In this document: in pieces, positions 25,630 through 38,651 of the stretch
Position numbering within the stretch: the first letter of the stretch is position 1
Layout: each line of letters opens with the position of its first letter
Made by a program: the position numbers and the translations under genes
Notes under the pieces: model-generated
Seen by the model: the letters and a program-made list of their open reading frames with translations, nothing else
Databases searched by the model: none
Told to the model about the DNA's origin: nothing
Source: Beggiatoa alba B18LD
Lineage (GTDB): Bacteria; Pseudomonadota; Gammaproteobacteria; Beggiatoales; Beggiatoaceae
NCBI RefSeq assembly: GCF_000245015.1
Contig: NZ_JH600070.1
Coordinates: 3,678,684-3,742,683, forward strand
DNA: 64,000 nt
Direction of reading: 5' to 3'

Positions 25630-25908
25630 ATGGCACTAAAAATCATTGATTCATGCGTCAATTGCTGGGCCTGTGAACCCCTCTGTCCTAGCAAGGCAAT
25701 TTTTGAAGCAAAACCGCACTTTCTTATCGACGCAAAAAAATGCACAGAATGCGATGGTGACTATACCGACCCGCAATGTGCCAGCATCTGTCCTATTGAA
25801 GGAGCAATTTTAACCAGCGCAGGCGTACCCTGTAATCCAGCAGGCTCATTGACAGGCATTCCCCCTGAAAAAATGCAAGCGGCAATGGCTGAATTACGGG
25901 CGCACTAA
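25630..25908 (+). CDS. fdxN: FdxN-type 2[4Fe-4S] ferredoxin
   Basis: 92 residues. Two cluster motifs: CVNCWACEPLCP and CTECDGDYTDPQCASICP; the longer spacing in the second is typical of ferredoxins next to nifB. Such ferredoxins donate electrons to NifB or nitrogenase. AAGGA lies about 10 bases upstream of the ATG. It is followed after 5 bases by the nifO-like gene. Confidence 0.92.
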   Translation: MALKIIDSCVNCWACEPLCPSKAIFEAKPHFLIDAKKCTECDGDYTDPQCASICPIEGAILTSAGVPCNPAGSLTGIPPEKMQAAMAELRAH

Positions 25909-25913
25909 ATCCT

Positions 25914-26345
25914 ATGGTCGATGTCGTTTTTTACGAAAAATCTGGTTGTGGCAACAATACAAGGCAAAAGAATCTGTTAGCAGACGCAGGGCATACCGTG
26001 ATTGCTAAAAATTTGTTGACAGAGGCATGGACGATTGAAAAGCTATTAGCTTTTCTAAGCCCTTATCCTGTGCCCGACTGGTTCAATCGTGCCGCACCCC
26101 GTGTTAAATCGGGAGAAGTCAACCCTGAAACGGTGAGTGCAGAAGAGGCATTGCAATTGATATTGGCAGAACCCTTACTCTTACGTCGTCCGCTCATGCA
26201 AGTGGGAGAAGAACGACGTATTGGGTTTGACCCTGAAACAGTTGCCCAATGGATTGGATTAACGCCTGTAGAGACTGGAACAGACCTAGAATCCTGTCCC
26301 CGCCAACACACGCATAATCCCTGTGCAGATACTGAAGTACGGTAG
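25914..26345 (+). CDS. nifO: NifO-like ArsC-family nitrogenase-associated protein
   Basis: 143 residues. FYEKSGCGNNTRQKNLL is the start of the ArsC/Spx thioredoxin-like family seen in nitrogenase-associated NifO; only one cysteine (Cys12) occurs in the expected CxxC-like loop. Later, LLRRPLMQVGEERRIGFDP matches the conserved C-terminal part of ArsC-like proteins. NifO has been tied to molybdenum use or nitrate effects on nitrogenase in Azotobacter; its chemistry is not settled. It starts 5 bases after the ferredoxin and is surely co-transcribed. Confidence 0.82.
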   Translation: MVDVVFYEKSGCGNNTRQKNLLADAGHTVIAKNLLTEAWTIEKLLAFLSPYPVPDWFNRAAPRVKSGEVNPETVSAEEALQLILAEPLLLRRPLMQVGEERRIGFDPETVAQWIGLTPVETGTDLESCPRQHTHNPCADTEVR

Positions 26346-26445
26346 GTAATTCGTTATTTTCTACTTGTTATTCAGCCTGTTAAATTGCCAACTCTCTTGG
26401 GTGCGACAGCGTCGCGCCCAATCGCGCTCGACATGAGTTTAGATT

Positions 26446-27741
26446 ATGAATGTGTTAGCAACTACTTTGCCCAATAGTAGCGTCAATGTCGCGCAAACCC
26501 GTGTCGCTTATCCGCTATCAGAGCGGGTTTTTTGGATAGGGGCATTAGACCCTACGCTAAGAACCTTTGATATTATTCTTAAAACAGCAAATGGTACAAC
26601 TTACAACGCCTACCTCATCCGAGGCAGTGAAGGCGTTGCCATCATTGATACTGTCAAAGAAAACTATGCGGATGAATTTTTTGCCCGTTTAGAATCCGTT
26701 GCACGCTATGACGAAATTAAAGTTATTGTTTTAAATCACTTAGAGCCAGACCATAGTGGCGCGTTACCTGAGTTATTAAAACGTGCCCCACAAGCCCGTT
26801 TATACATCTCTTTTAAAGCACAAACCATGCTCAAAGCCGTGTTAAAAGGTGATGATGAACTCTGTTTTACCCCCGTTAATACCAATCATACCGCCAGTTT
26901 AGGCGATTTAACCCTGCGTTTTTTACATACCCCTTATTTACATTGGCCAGATACTCAATGCACCTACCTAGAAGAAGAGCAAATTCTATTCTCAGGCGAT
27001 GCCTTTGGCTGTCACTTTTGCGACCCCCGCTTATTTAATGACCTTGTTGGCGATTTTCGATTTTCCTTCGAATACTATTACGCCCACATCATGCGCCCCT
27101 TTAAAGTGCATGTTTTAAATGCACTTGCCCTCATAGAACCGTTACCCCTCAAAATTATCGCGCCCACTCATGGTCCAGTCTTACGCGACAATCCGCAAAA
27201 TTATGTTAAACGGTTTCGTGAACTGGCTAATCCGCGCTTACAAAAAGACACCAAAGATAAAACCCTACTAGTTTTTTATATCAGTTCCTACGGCAATACC
27301 GCTAAAATGGCAGAGGCGGTTTATAGTGGTGCGAGTGCGGTAGAAGGGGTGAGAGTCTCTATTTTCGACCTAGAAGGGGGCGAAGTAGAACCCTTTGTTG
27401 ACCTGATTGAAGAAGCCGATGGCATCATACTCGGTTCACCCACTATCAACGGTGATGCCACAAAACCCATGTGGGATTTACTTTCTTCCCTAACAGTTAT
27501 CAACCTACAAGGGAAAATTGGGGCAGTGTTTGGTTCTTACGGTTGGTCAGGAGAAGCGGTGACTATGCTAGAAGACCGCATTAGAGGGCTAAAACTCCGT
27601 GTGCCTATCAAAGGGTTACGGGTTAAACTCCGCCCAACCACAGAAGAACTGGAATATTGTCGCCAACTGGGGCAAAACATCGCAGAAGTGATGGTCGGTA
27701 AATACCAACCAAAAGAAATTGATATGGCAGATTTACTCTAA
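26446..27741 (+). CDS. Flavodiiron protein (oxygen or NO reductase)
   Basis: 431 residues. The N-terminal metallo-beta-lactamase domain has the diiron motif HLEPDHSG, then GDAFGCHFCDP and APTHGPVLR. The C-terminal flavodoxin domain begins LLVFYISSYGNTAKMAEAVY and has a second loop LGSPTINGDATKP. Flavodiiron proteins reduce O2 to water or NO to N2O with electrons from ferredoxin or rubredoxin. Placed between nifO and two ferredoxins, an oxygen-scavenging role for nitrogenase protection is likely. It follows a 100-base gap with a GC-rich hairpin (about 26399-26419) but no T-run. Confidence 0.9.
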   Translation: MNVLATTLPNSSVNVAQTRVAYPLSERVFWIGALDPTLRTFDIILKTANGTTYNAYLIRGSEGVAIIDTVKENYADEFFARLESVARYDEIKVIVLNHLEPDHSGALPELLKRAPQARLYISFKAQTMLKAVLKGDDELCFTPVNTNHTASLGDLTLRFLHTPYLHWPDTQCTYLEEEQILFSGDAFGCHFCDPRLFNDLVGDFRFSFEYYYAHIMRPFKVHVLNALALIEPLPLKIIAPTHGPVLRDNPQNYVKRFRELANPRLQKDTKDKTLLVFYISSYGNTAKMAEAVYSGASAVEGVRVSIFDLEGGEVEPFVDLIEEADGIILGSPTINGDATKPMWDLLSSLTVINLQGKIGAVFGSYGWSGEAVTMLEDRIRGLKLRVPIKGLRVKLRPTTEELEYCRQLGQNIAEVMVGKYQPKEIDMADLL

Positions 27742-28066
<325 letters not shown>

Positions 28067-28089
28067 ATTTTTATTAACAACACTTGTAA

Positions 28090-28389
<300 letters not shown>

Positions 28390-28422
28390 TAGTGTTGATT
28401 TAGAAGTCAGGAGTTAAGAAAT

Positions 28423-28770
28423 ATGGCTAATATTACATTTAGCAACCCCAACTATCGGGACAAAACTGTTTACGCTGTCGCAGGTAGCCACACAGAAACC
28501 ATTCTTTCTATCGCCCGTGAATACAAGATTCCCATAGAATTCAACTGTGGTGATGGCGAATGCGGTACTTGCGTCATTAAAGTTAGCAGCCTTGACGAAA
28601 AAGGACGCATGAGCAGTTTCTTAACAGATAAAGAAAAAGTTGTTTTAAAACAAGTCGGTAAATTAACGGCTGAAGACATAGAAAAAGCGGAAGTTTCTGA
28701 TATTCCCCCACAATGGCGATTAGCTTGCCAATTTATTGTGCGGGATGAAGATATTCTCGTCGAATACTAA
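28423..28770 (+). CDS. Shethna protein II (FeSII), nitrogenase-protective ferredoxin
   Basis: 115 residues. Cluster ligands CGDGECGTC and LACQ. Unlike the two preceding ferredoxins it has the FeSII-type insertion: MSSFLTDKEKVVLKQVGKL, then DIPPQWRLACQFIVRDEDILVEY. This layout, including LTDKE and the RLACQ...DEDLLVE ending, is that of Azotobacter FeSII as I remember it. FeSII forms an inactive, oxygen-tolerant complex with MoFe and Fe proteins under oxygen stress. AGGAG lies upstream. Its place in the nif operon supports the function. Confidence 0.88.
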   Translation: MANITFSNPNYRDKTVYAVAGSHTETILSIAREYKIPIEFNCGDGECGTCVIKVSSLDEKGRMSSFLTDKEKVVLKQVGKLTAEDIEKAEVSDIPPQWRLACQFIVRDEDILVEY

Positions 28771-28780
28771 GCCCGTTGTC

Positions 28781-28820
28781 TCTCGTTTCTACCAAATATT
28801 GTCCCGAGGTAGAAACGAGA
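28781..28820 (+). other. 13-bp stem-loop between FeSII and nifQ
   Basis: Perfect arms TCTCGTTTCTACC (28781-28793) and GGTAGAAACGAGA (28808-28820), 14-base loop, no T-run after it. Probably an mRNA stabiliser or processing site. Confidence 0.6.
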
Positions 28821-28848
28821 ATTGCAATACAAAATGAGAGGATACATC

Positions 28849-29445
28849 ATGCAAACCGAAGTGATACACCCAAGGCTGACAACGTCTAGCACTTCCCGTG
28901 ATGTTTACTACAGCCAACTCATGGCACACGCGCAAAAGAATACGGAAAATACCCATATTCTTGCCTGCATGATTACAAGCTGGCTTGTTGGACAAGGCAA
29001 CATGCCGACCCGTTTAGGATTAAACGACAACGCATGGAATAAGCTGTTACAACAATATTTTCCTAATTACAAACTTCCCGCGCGTCATCTCCCCTCTCAC
29101 ACTGTGGACATCTCCCGATTACCCGAAGTTGATGAACTCCGTACTCTTTTTTACACACACTGCGACAACCTAACCCAAGATAAACAATGCTTTGCTGACA
29201 TTCTCATTGCTGGCTGCATGGGCAATGACCACCTTTGGCAAGATTTAGGACTCTGGTCGCGCAAAGATTTAACCGCACTCATCAACAACAATTTTCCAAA
29301 ACTGGCGGCAAAAAACAACCGCGACATGAAATGGAAAAAATTTTTCTACAAACAACTCTGTTTACAAGAAGAGATTTATGTTTGTCGCGCCCCCTCCTGT
29401 GAAGTTTGTGCCGACTATCAAAACTGTTTCGGTAGTGAAGAATAA
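28849..29445 (+). CDS. nifQ: Molybdenum-donor protein NifQ
   Basis: About 198 residues. The ATG at 28849 is chosen because AGAGG sits 7-8 bases upstream; an ATG 27 bases earlier has none. The C-terminal CRAPSCEVCADYQNC is the NifQ signature Cx4CxxCx5C, which holds an Fe-S or Mo-Fe-S cluster. LIAGCMGNDHLWQDLGL and MKWKKFFYKQLC are also family features. NifQ supplies molybdenum to NifEN/NifH during FeMo-co assembly. Confidence 0.93.
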   Translation: MQTEVIHPRLTTSSTSRDVYYSQLMAHAQKNTENTHILACMITSWLVGQGNMPTRLGLNDNAWNKLLQQYFPNYKLPARHLPSHTVDISRLPEVDELRTLFYTHCDNLTQDKQCFADILIAGCMGNDHLWQDLGLWSRKDLTALINNNFPKLAAKNNRDMKWKKFFYKQLCLQEEIYVCRAPSCEVCADYQNCFGSEE

Positions 29446-29512
29446 CCCCCGCTCACGAGACACAACAGCTTTAAACTCATGAGCAAATATAAATATTTTT
29501 AGGAGCGTATCC

Positions 29513-30382
29513 ATGTTTCAAGACATTATCGCAGGCTTACAAAACGGCTCGATTATCCCCTATCTCGGCGCGTATGCCCTTGTTGGCTCTACCAATAAAT
29601 TAACAGGCGAACCTATTCCCGCCGACAGCAACAGCCTCATTCTTGCCATGAATAACGGACAACCCATGGCCCCCAAATTAATGTACGAATTCCCCCGTGC
29701 AGCCATGAACCAAGAGTTAAAAAAAGGGCGTTCATTCGTCAACAAATTTTTAACCAAACTCTATGGCGAAACCCAATGGACACCCGCACCATTACACACA
29801 TGGTTAGCCAGCTTAAACCTACCCTACCTAATTGACACCAACCGCGACACCCACCTACAAGATGCCTACACTAACCGCGCTCATCTCCTCATTGTGGGTT
29901 TAGCACGGGTTGGCGGTACAGACTACCGTTTTCGTTTATACCACTTTGACGGCACAGCATACCAAGAAACCACCGTCGAAGTGGCAGACACCAGCCTACC
30001 TATTATTTTCAAACCCTTAGGAACACCGCGCCCCCAAGCGGATTTTATCGCCTCTGATGCTGACTATGTCGACTACATTACTGAATTAATGGGGGGTTTT
30101 GGGATGCCTGCCTTCTCAAAACAATATCGCCGTGGCAAACAATACCTATTCCTAGGCTTGCCCCTAACCCGCGACACAGAACGGATGATACTATCCGACA
30201 TGATTTATGACGCAGCACAACCCGCAGGCTGGGCCGTGATTCCCGACCCCTCTGATAAAGAAATTCGTTTCTGTAAAAAAATGGGGATTGAAGTGATTAA
30301 TGCCGAAGTTAAAGATTTATTAGCCGAAGTCGGCATTGAAGCCCCTTCGATTAAAAATCCTGCGTTAGGTGTTGCTGTGTAA
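29513..30382 (+). CDS. SIR2-like domain protein of the nif operon
   Basis: 289 residues. The start MFQDIIAGLQNGSIIPYLGAYAL resembles the SIR2_2-type nucleotide loop (IPFxGAG), though the usual glycine-rich loop is altered to GAYALVGS. C-terminal GKQYLFLGLPLTRDTERMI and DPSDKEIRFCKKMGIEVIN fit the end of SIR2-like folds. AGGAG lies before the ATG. It is the last gene of the nif operon, after nifQ. Similar genes are known to me from other nif clusters but without a defined function. NAD hydrolysis or binding is possible; not shown. Confidence 0.6.
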   Translation: MFQDIIAGLQNGSIIPYLGAYALVGSTNKLTGEPIPADSNSLILAMNNGQPMAPKLMYEFPRAAMNQELKKGRSFVNKFLTKLYGETQWTPAPLHTWLASLNLPYLIDTNRDTHLQDAYTNRAHLLIVGLARVGGTDYRFRLYHFDGTAYQETTVEVADTSLPIIFKPLGTPRPQADFIASDADYVDYITELMGGFGMPAFSKQYRRGKQYLFLGLPLTRDTERMILSDMIYDAAQPAGWAVIPDPSDKEIRFCKKMGIEVINAEVKDLLAEVGIEAPSIKNPALGVAV

Positions 30383-30409
30383 TATCATTAATATTCTGAT
30401 ATTCAGAAT

Positions 30410-30453
30410 AAAAAACCTGATACTCATCGTATGAGCAGTATCGGGTTTTTTTA
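30410..30453. terminator. Bidirectional terminator after the nif operon
   Basis: Stem AAACCTGATACT / AGTATCGGGTTT with one G-T pair and an inner CTCAT/ATGAG stem, flanked by A- and T-runs. It ends the nif operon on the plus strand and the small converging gene at 30451 on the minus strand. Confidence 0.8.
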
Positions 30454-30795
30454 TGCGTGATACTCACCAATTACCTCAATCAATCCCACAATATTCATAT
30501 TAAGCATTTCCAAATCTTTCGCAGGAATCCACCATTCTGTATGGTGTGCGCCCCCAACCTTATGAATTTTATAACGACTCATAAAATTCTGATTGACCCT
30601 AAACATCATGACATATCCGACTCCATAAGCAGGAACATTCCACTGTTTTGCAATTTCAACAGCATAAAGTTCATTAGTGACAGGATAAAAAATAGGTTGT
30701 TCAGGTAAACGCGGTGACCATTTTTTAAACCCCGAGGCTTTTATCAACGTAAATTCTTCCGCCCCTGTTGGTCTATAACAAATTACAGTTTTCAT
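30451..30795 (-). CDS. Conserved hypothetical protein
   Basis: 114 residues, no transmembrane segment or signal. Motifs seen: YRPTGAEEFTLIKASG, FKKWSPRLPEQPIFYPVTN, and a C-terminal HHTEWWIPAKDLEMLN. Proteins of this pattern are sometimes labelled ADP-ribosylation/crystallin J1-like; I cannot support a function. It ends in the terminator shared with the nif operon and probably forms a two-gene operon with the small gene 20 bases upstream. Confidence 0.6.
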   Translation of the reverse strand: MKTVICYRPTGAEEFTLIKASGFKKWSPRLPEQPIFYPVTNELYAVEIAKQWNVPAYGVGYVMMFRVNQNFMSRYKIHKVGGAHHTEWWIPAKDLEMLNMNIVGLIEVIGEYHA

Positions 30796-30815
30796 AGTCT
30801 ATTTAAACATTTAAG

Positions 30816-31028
30816 TTAAGCTAATATCTTAACCCGTCTAAAAATCTTCAACATCTCATCAATAGCATCACGATGTGTTGCGGGCATGGTTGCTAACTTA
30901 TCAGCCATTTGCTGACGATTTTCTTCAGGGGCATCATTCAATAAATAATCAATCGCGGCAATCCACCGATAATTATCACTTCCCCCTTCTTTTAAAACGG
31001 CTAACGCCTCAGCCACATCTTTAAACAT
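30816..31028 (-). CDS. Small hypothetical protein
   Basis: 70 residues, acidic-helical: MFKDVAEALAVLKEGG, LLNDAPEENRQQMADKL, DEMLKIFRRVK. No known domain recognised. The stop lies 20 bases before the ATG of the next minus-strand gene. The call as a gene rests on its spacing and even codon use; it could be spurious. Confidence 0.45.
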   Translation of the reverse strand: MFKDVAEALAVLKEGGSDNYRWIAAIDYLLNDAPEENRQQMADKLATMPATHRDAIDEMLKIFRRVKILA

Positions 31029-31257
31029 TATCTATTTATTCCAACAATAAGCGTTTAAATAAGCAATGTAACACAAAACTAAACTTATCTATTCACTTTT
31101 CCCTGTTTTATCCCCATCATGCAGCATAAAAACACGCTTAAAACATTCATTTATTAAATAATTCCCCTGAAAAATATAAGTTTTTCATGTCGTTACCTGC
31201 CTTTTTCTGCTAAACTTCGACCTCCTTAGACTTTCATTACCATCGGTTGTTACACTC

Positions 31258-34200
31258 ATGACGACACAAACCCGTATTCGTGAAATCCCTTACAACTACA
31301 CGTCTTTTTCTGACCGAGAAGTTTTCCTCCGTCTCATGGGCGAAAACGCTTGGCAAACTTTCAACGAATTACGTACACAACGGAAAACAGGACGTTCCGC
31401 CCGTATGTTGCTGGAAGTACTGGGAGATATTTGGGTTATCCAACGTAATCCCTTTATTCAAGATGACTTACTCGATAACCATAAACGGCTTGAATCTCTG
31501 ATTCACTCCTTAACCCATCGTTTAAACCAAATCGAAACCCGTGCCGATAATAATCCACTTGCCAATGAGTTAATTAAAAGTGCGCGGCAAACCGTGCAAC
31601 AATTTCATACATGGTTAGACAGTCAGCATGCCTTACGCCGTAAAGTGCGCCGTCGCTTAAGCCAAGTCACGCATAAAGATAATATTCGTTTTGACGGATT
31701 AGCCCGTGTTTCCCACGTAACGGATGCGACTGATTGGCGCGTTGAATATCCGTTTGTCGTGTTATGCCCTGATACTGAAAAAGAAACAGCGGGTTTAGTA
31801 AAAGCTTGCATCGAATTAGGATTAACCTTAATTCCTCGCGGTGGCGGTACAGGCTACACGGGCGGTGCTGTGCCTTTAGTCCAAGAAAGTGCTGTGATTA
31901 ACATGGAAAAGTTAGATGCCATGAGCGATGTCACACAACGCACGTTACCAAATGTCAACCACCCTGTTTCTACCATTTGGGTTGAGGCGGGAGTTGTGAC
32001 AAAGCGTGTTGCAGACCGTGCAGCCGAACATAAATGTATTTTTGCCGTTGACCCGACCTCACATGAAGCCTCGACCATTGGTGGCAATATCTCCATGAAT
32101 GCAGGCGGAAAAAAAGCTGTTTTATGGGGCACAACCCTCGATAATCTGGTTTCATGGAAAATGGTCACGCCTGATGCAGATTGGATAGAAATTGAACGCT
32201 TAAATCACAATTTAGGCAAAATTCATGAAATTCCCTTTGCAGAATTCCGTGTAACTCGTTATGAAATAGATGGTAAAACGCAAAAAGGCGAACCAAACAT
32301 TTTACGGATTCCCGCTCATGAAATCCGTAAACGCGGGCTAGGCAAAGACGTAACCAATAAATTCCTTGGCGGTTTACCAGGTGTCCAAAAAGAAGGTTGT
32401 GATGGCTTAATTACTTCTGCCGTATTCATTTTGCACAAACAGCCAAGTTTTACCCGCACGGTCTGCTTAGAATTTTTCGGCGCAGATTTACGCAAAGCGG
32501 TGCCCGCTATTGTGGAAGTAAAAGACTATTTAGCCAGCGTGCCTGATGTGTTACTGGCAGGCATGGAGCATTTAGACGAACGCTATGTTCGCGCTGTGAA
32601 ATACAGCACCAAAGCCCCACGCCAAGAACTGCCGAAAATGGTCTTACTCATTGATGTTGCGGGAGAAGATGAAAATGCCATTGCACAAGCCGCTTCACAT
32701 ATCGTCCGTTTAGCCAATGCCCGTGAAGCAGAGGGCTTTGTTGCCATTACCCCCGAAGCTCGGCAACTATTTTGGAAAGACCGCTCACGCACTGCCGCGA
32801 TTGCCGCACATACAAATGCGTTTAAAGTCAATGAAGACGTTGTGATTCCGCTTGACCGTTTAGCCGAGTACAACGATGAAATTGAACGGATTAATATCGA
32901 ACAATCCACGCAAAATAAATTACAAATTGTCGATGAAATTCTGCACTACTTAGAACACGAATTACCCAACAGTTTCAGCACAAAACAGAGTGGCGATTTT
33001 GGACATTGCCAAGAATCAGGCGAAATTTTAGCCACGAAAAAAACAGCGGCTATTGCGTATCTCCAGAAAATTAAACAATTATGGACATACCTAATGGCAA
33101 ATTTAGACCAGTCCGCGCAGACTTTAAAAACTTTAGCGGACGCGAGTTTATTAACCTTTAAAGAAAACTACCCTTTTAGCCAACTCGACGCAGACCCCGC
33201 AGAAACTATTTTTACTCTGCTACAACGCCGAGATTTACGCATTTCTTACCGTCTAACCGTACAAAAAACCCTAGACGACATTTTTATCGGCTTAAATTTG
33301 GCGGATGTACAACAAAAAATCCGCGAAATTCATCGGAAAAAACGCACAGGACGGCTATTTGTCGCAACCCACATGCACGCAGGGGACGGCAACGTCCACA
33401 CCAACATCCCCGTTAATTCCAACGATTACGAAATGCTACACGAAGCTGACCGCATTGTTGCGCGGGTGATGGCATTCGCCGAAAAACTCGGCGGGGTAAT
33501 TTCTGGCGAACATGGTATCGGTATCACCAAACTACAATTTTTAAGCCCTGAATATCAACAAGCCTTTATTCAATATAAAGAAAAGATAGACCCCAAAGGG
33601 CATTTTAATCGTGGAAAACTGCTCCCAAACGGCGGATTGCAAAACGCCTACACCCCTTCTTTACGACTACTAGAACAAGAAGCCTTATTACTAGAAGCCA
33701 GCGAATTGGGTGAATTAAACGTCATGATTAAAGACTGTTTACGCTGTGGCAAGTGCAAACCCGTCTGCAATACCCATGTTCCCCGCGCTAATCTGCTCTA
33801 CTCACCACGCAATAAAATCCTTGCCACAGGCTTAATTATTGAAGCCTTTTTATATGAAGAACAAACACGGCGCGGGATTTCCTTACGCCATTTTGACGAA
33901 ATGAACGATGTTGCTGACCACTGCACCGTTTGCCATAAATGCGAAAATCCCTGCCCTGTCAACATCGACTTTGGCGATGTTACCATCAAAATGCGTACGA
34001 TTTTAAAGAAACAAGGACAACGGCGCGTTAGTTTAGGCACATGGGCAGCCATGCGCTACCTGAACGCTACTGACCCGCTTTTTATCAAATTTCTACGCAC
34101 AACCATGCTCGGCTGGGGCTTTAAAGCACAAAATTTAGGCTATCAAATTGCGAAAAAACTCGGTTTAGCGGGTAAAAAGACCATTCCACCTGCCACCACA

Positions 34201-35145
34201 GGGAAAATGCCTTTAAAAGCCCAAATTATTAACTTTGTTAAAAAACCCTTACCCGCCAGTTTACCCACTAAGACAATGCGCGGTTTATTAGAATTGGAAG
34301 ATAGAAACACGATTCCAATTTTACGCGACCCCGCCAAAGTCACCGACGACAGCGAAGCCGTGTTTTACTTCCCAGGTTGCGGTTCTGAACGCCTATTTAG
34401 CCAAGTCGGTCTTGCAACCCTCGCCATGCTCTACGAAGTTGGCACACAAACTGTCCTCCCACCGGGTTATCTATGCTGTGGCTATCCGCAAATTGCCAAC
34501 GGCGACGAAGCCAAAGGACAAAACATCACCACAGGCAATCAAGTCTTATTCCATCGAGTTGCTAATAACCTGAACTATTTGGATATTAAAACGGTCATTG
34601 TCTCTTGTGGGACTTGCATGGATCAACTTTTAAAATACCAATTCGAGCAAATTTTCCCCAACAGTCGCTTATTAGATATTCATGAATATCTGATGGAAAA
34701 AGGCATTACTTTAGATGGCGTAAGTGGAACACGCTATATGTACCATGACCCTTGCCATTCGCCGATGAAAACCTATAACCCGACCAAAGTCGCCTCGACC
34801 TTAATGGGGCAATCGGTACTACTATCGGAGCGGTGTTGTGGTGAAGCGGGCACATTTGCCGTTGCGCGTCCTGACATTGCAACGCAAGTGCGTTTCCGCA
34901 AGCAGGAAGAGTTACAGAAAGGCGTTAAAAAACTCAGTGGTTCAGAAACAAACGAACAAGGCACGGTCAAAATGTTGACATCTTGCCCTGCATGTGTGCA
35001 AGGACTATCCCGCTATCGTGACGAAGTCGGCATTGAAACCGATTACATTGTTGTTGAACTCGCGACTAAAAATTTAGGCACAGACTGGCAACGGCGTTTT
35101 CTGGAAAAAGTGAAACAAGGCGGGATTGAACGGGTAGTACTTTAA
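31258..35145 (+). CDS. Large FAD-linked oxidoreductase with Fe-S and CCG domains
   Basis: 1,295 residues. Order: N-terminal DUF3683-type region; FAD-binding-4 domain with [15 protein letters not shown] (about 188-203); FAD-oxidase C-terminal domain with [13 protein letters not shown] and GEHGIG; two [4Fe-4S] motifs [11 protein letters not shown] (about 826) and [12 protein letters not shown] (about 887); two cysteine-rich CCG units, CCGYPQ (about 1072) and CCGEAGTF (about 1192). This is a glycolate/D-lactate dehydrogenase-like fusion of GlcD-, GlcF- and DUF3683-type parts. The substrate is probably a 2-hydroxy acid, passing electrons to the quinone pool; not certain. It stands alone, followed by a palindromic repeat. 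Confidence 0.85.
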   Translation: MTTQTRIREIPYNYTSFSDREVFLRLMGENAWQTFNELRTQRKTGRSARMLLEVLGDIWVIQRNPFIQDDLLDNHKRLESLIHSLTHRLNQIETRADNNPLANELIKSARQTVQQFHTWLDSQHALRRKVRRRLSQVTHKDNIRFDGLARVSHVTDATDWRVEYPFVVLCPDTEKETAGLVKACIELGLTLIPRGGGTGYTGGAVPLVQESAVINMEKLDAMSDVTQRTLPNVNHPVSTIWVEAGVVTKRVADRAAEHKCIFAVDPTSHEASTIGGNISMNAGGKKAVLWGTTLDNLVSWKMVTPDADWIEIERLNHNLGKIHEIPFAEFRVTRYEIDGKTQKGEPNILRIPAHEIRKRGLGKDVTNKFLGGLPGVQKEGCDGLITSAVFILHKQPSFTRTVCLEFFGADLRKAVPAIVEVKDYLASVPDVLLAGMEHLDERYVRAVKYSTKAPRQELPKMVLLIDVAGEDENAIAQAASHIVRLANAREAEGFVAITPEARQLFWKDRSRTAAIAAHTNAFKVNEDVVIPLDRLAEYNDEIERINIEQSTQNKLQIVDEILHYLEHELPNSFSTKQSGDFGHCQESGEILATKKTAAIAYLQKIKQLWTYLMANLDQSAQTLKTLADASLLTFKENYPFSQLDADPAETIFTLLQRRDLRISYRLTVQKTLDDIFIGLNLADVQQKIREIHRKKRTGRLFVATHMHAGDGNVHTNIPVNSNDYEMLHEADRIVARVMAFAEKLGGVISGEHGIGITKLQFLSPEYQQAFIQYKEKIDPKGHFNRGKLLPNGGLQNAYTPSLRLLEQEALLLEASELGELNVMIKDCLRCGKCKPVCNTHVPRANLLYSPRNKILATGLIIEAFLYEEQTRRGISLRHFDEMNDVADHCTVCHKCENPCPVNIDFGDVTIKMRTILKKQGQRRVSLGTWAAMRYLNATDPLFIKFLRTTMLGWGFKAQNLGYQIAKKLGLAGKKTIPPATTGKMPLKAQIINFVKKPLPASLPTKTMRGLLELEDRNTIPILRDPAKVTDDSEAVFYFPGCGSERLFSQVGLATLAMLYEVGTQTVLPPGYLCCGYPQIANGDEAKGQNITTGNQVLFHRVANNLNYLDIKTVIVSCGTCMDQLLKYQFEQIFPNSRLLDIHEYLMEKGITLDGVSGTRYMYHDPCHSPMKTYNPTKVASTLMGQSVLLSERCCGEAGTFAVARPDIATQVRFRKQEELQKGVKKLSGSETNEQGTVKMLTSCPACVQGLSRYRDEVGIETDYIVVELATKNLGTDWQRRFLEKVKQGGIERVVL

Positions 35146-35237
35146 TTTATATTATTGGATGGGTGAGATTATGTTTTCCTTATCCATCTCAATATCAAAC
35201 ATTAATTTTTATGCCCTAAGAGTGAATCATATTGTTT

Positions 35238-35420
35238 TAACCTGAGTTTTGCGAGTTTTTTAAAAAAAGACAACAGCTTGTCTGAATCAGGATTAGCAGG
35301 ATTGAAAAGCGTGATTCGCATTAATTTCTTGGTTTTAGGGTTTAAATCCTGTTAATTCTGAAAATCCTGATTCAGACAAATGTTTATCTTTATTAACAGA
35401 ATCTCGCCGAACTCAGGTTA
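35238..35420. repeat. Nested palindromic repeat, copy B
   Basis: Outer arms TAACCTGAGTTTTGCGAG (from 35238) and TCTCGCCGAACTCAGGTTA (to 35420). Inner pair TTGTCTGAATCAGGATT and AATCCTGATTCAGACAA. 183 bases, without the CCTGCTAGG hairpin insert of copy A. It fills most of the gap between the oxidoreductase and pgm and may terminate both converging genes. Confidence 0.8.
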
Positions 35421-35428
35421 GGTTAATT

Positions 35429-38022
<2,594 letters not shown>

Positions 38023-38032
38023 TTAGAACATA

Positions 38033-38554
38033 TTAAGAAGAGTATGGCGCGTGTTGGGAATGGCTCAACCAAAGCGCATCAATCAGTAACATGATAGCCC
38101 CCACTGTAATCGCACTGTCTGCTATGTTAAACGCGGGGAAATGCCACGTTTGATAATAAACATCAATAAAGTCGATAACATAACCGTACAGCACGCGGTC
38201 GATAAGATTACCGATTGCCCCCCCCAGAATTAAAGCTAACGTTGCGGCTAACCATTTTTGTTGGCTAGATAAACGGCTCAACCAGATAATCATCACGAGA
38301 CTGATAACAATAGCGAGTCCTGTTAAAAAATAACGTTGCCAGCCTCCTGCTTCCGCCAGAAAACTAAAAGCAGCCCCCGTATTGTAAACAAGGGTAAAGT
38401 TTAAAAAAGGCAGAATGGGATACGGTTCGTGGTAAACCAATGCACTGTTTGCCCAAAGTTTGGTGAGTTGGTCAATGATGAGGACTAAGAGCGATAAACT
38501 TAACCACCATAACGCACGATAACGCGGTGCGTTTGCGATTGGGGAATATGCCAT
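38033..38554 (-). CDS. lspA: Lipoprotein signal peptidase LspA
   Basis: 173 residues with four hydrophobic helices. Catalytic aspartates lie in GNLIDRVLYGYVIDFIDVY and FNIADSAITVG; FNFTLVYNTGAAFSFL is the conserved second box. It cleaves prolipoproteins after lipid attachment in the inner membrane. Ten bases separate it from gspK. Confidence 0.95.
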   Translation of the reverse strand: MAYSPIANAPRYRALWWLSLSLLVLIIDQLTKLWANSALVYHEPYPILPFLNFTLVYNTGAAFSFLAEAGGWQRYFLTGLAIVISLVMIIWLSRLSSQQKWLAATLALILGGAIGNLIDRVLYGYVIDFIDVYYQTWHFPAFNIADSAITVGAIMLLIDALWLSHSQHAPYSS

Positions 38555-38651
38555 ACTTAAGAAGTTCCTTATATTGCGATATTAACAGTTTTTTTTTGAT
38601 ATTTTATCATAGACTATAGAAAAGTATTTTTAGTGATGGAGCAGATTTCTC

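Noticed and set aside
26399-26419. Terminator between nifO and the flavodiiron gene
   Set aside because: GC-rich hairpin is present but no T-run follows on the plus strand, so termination is not supported.
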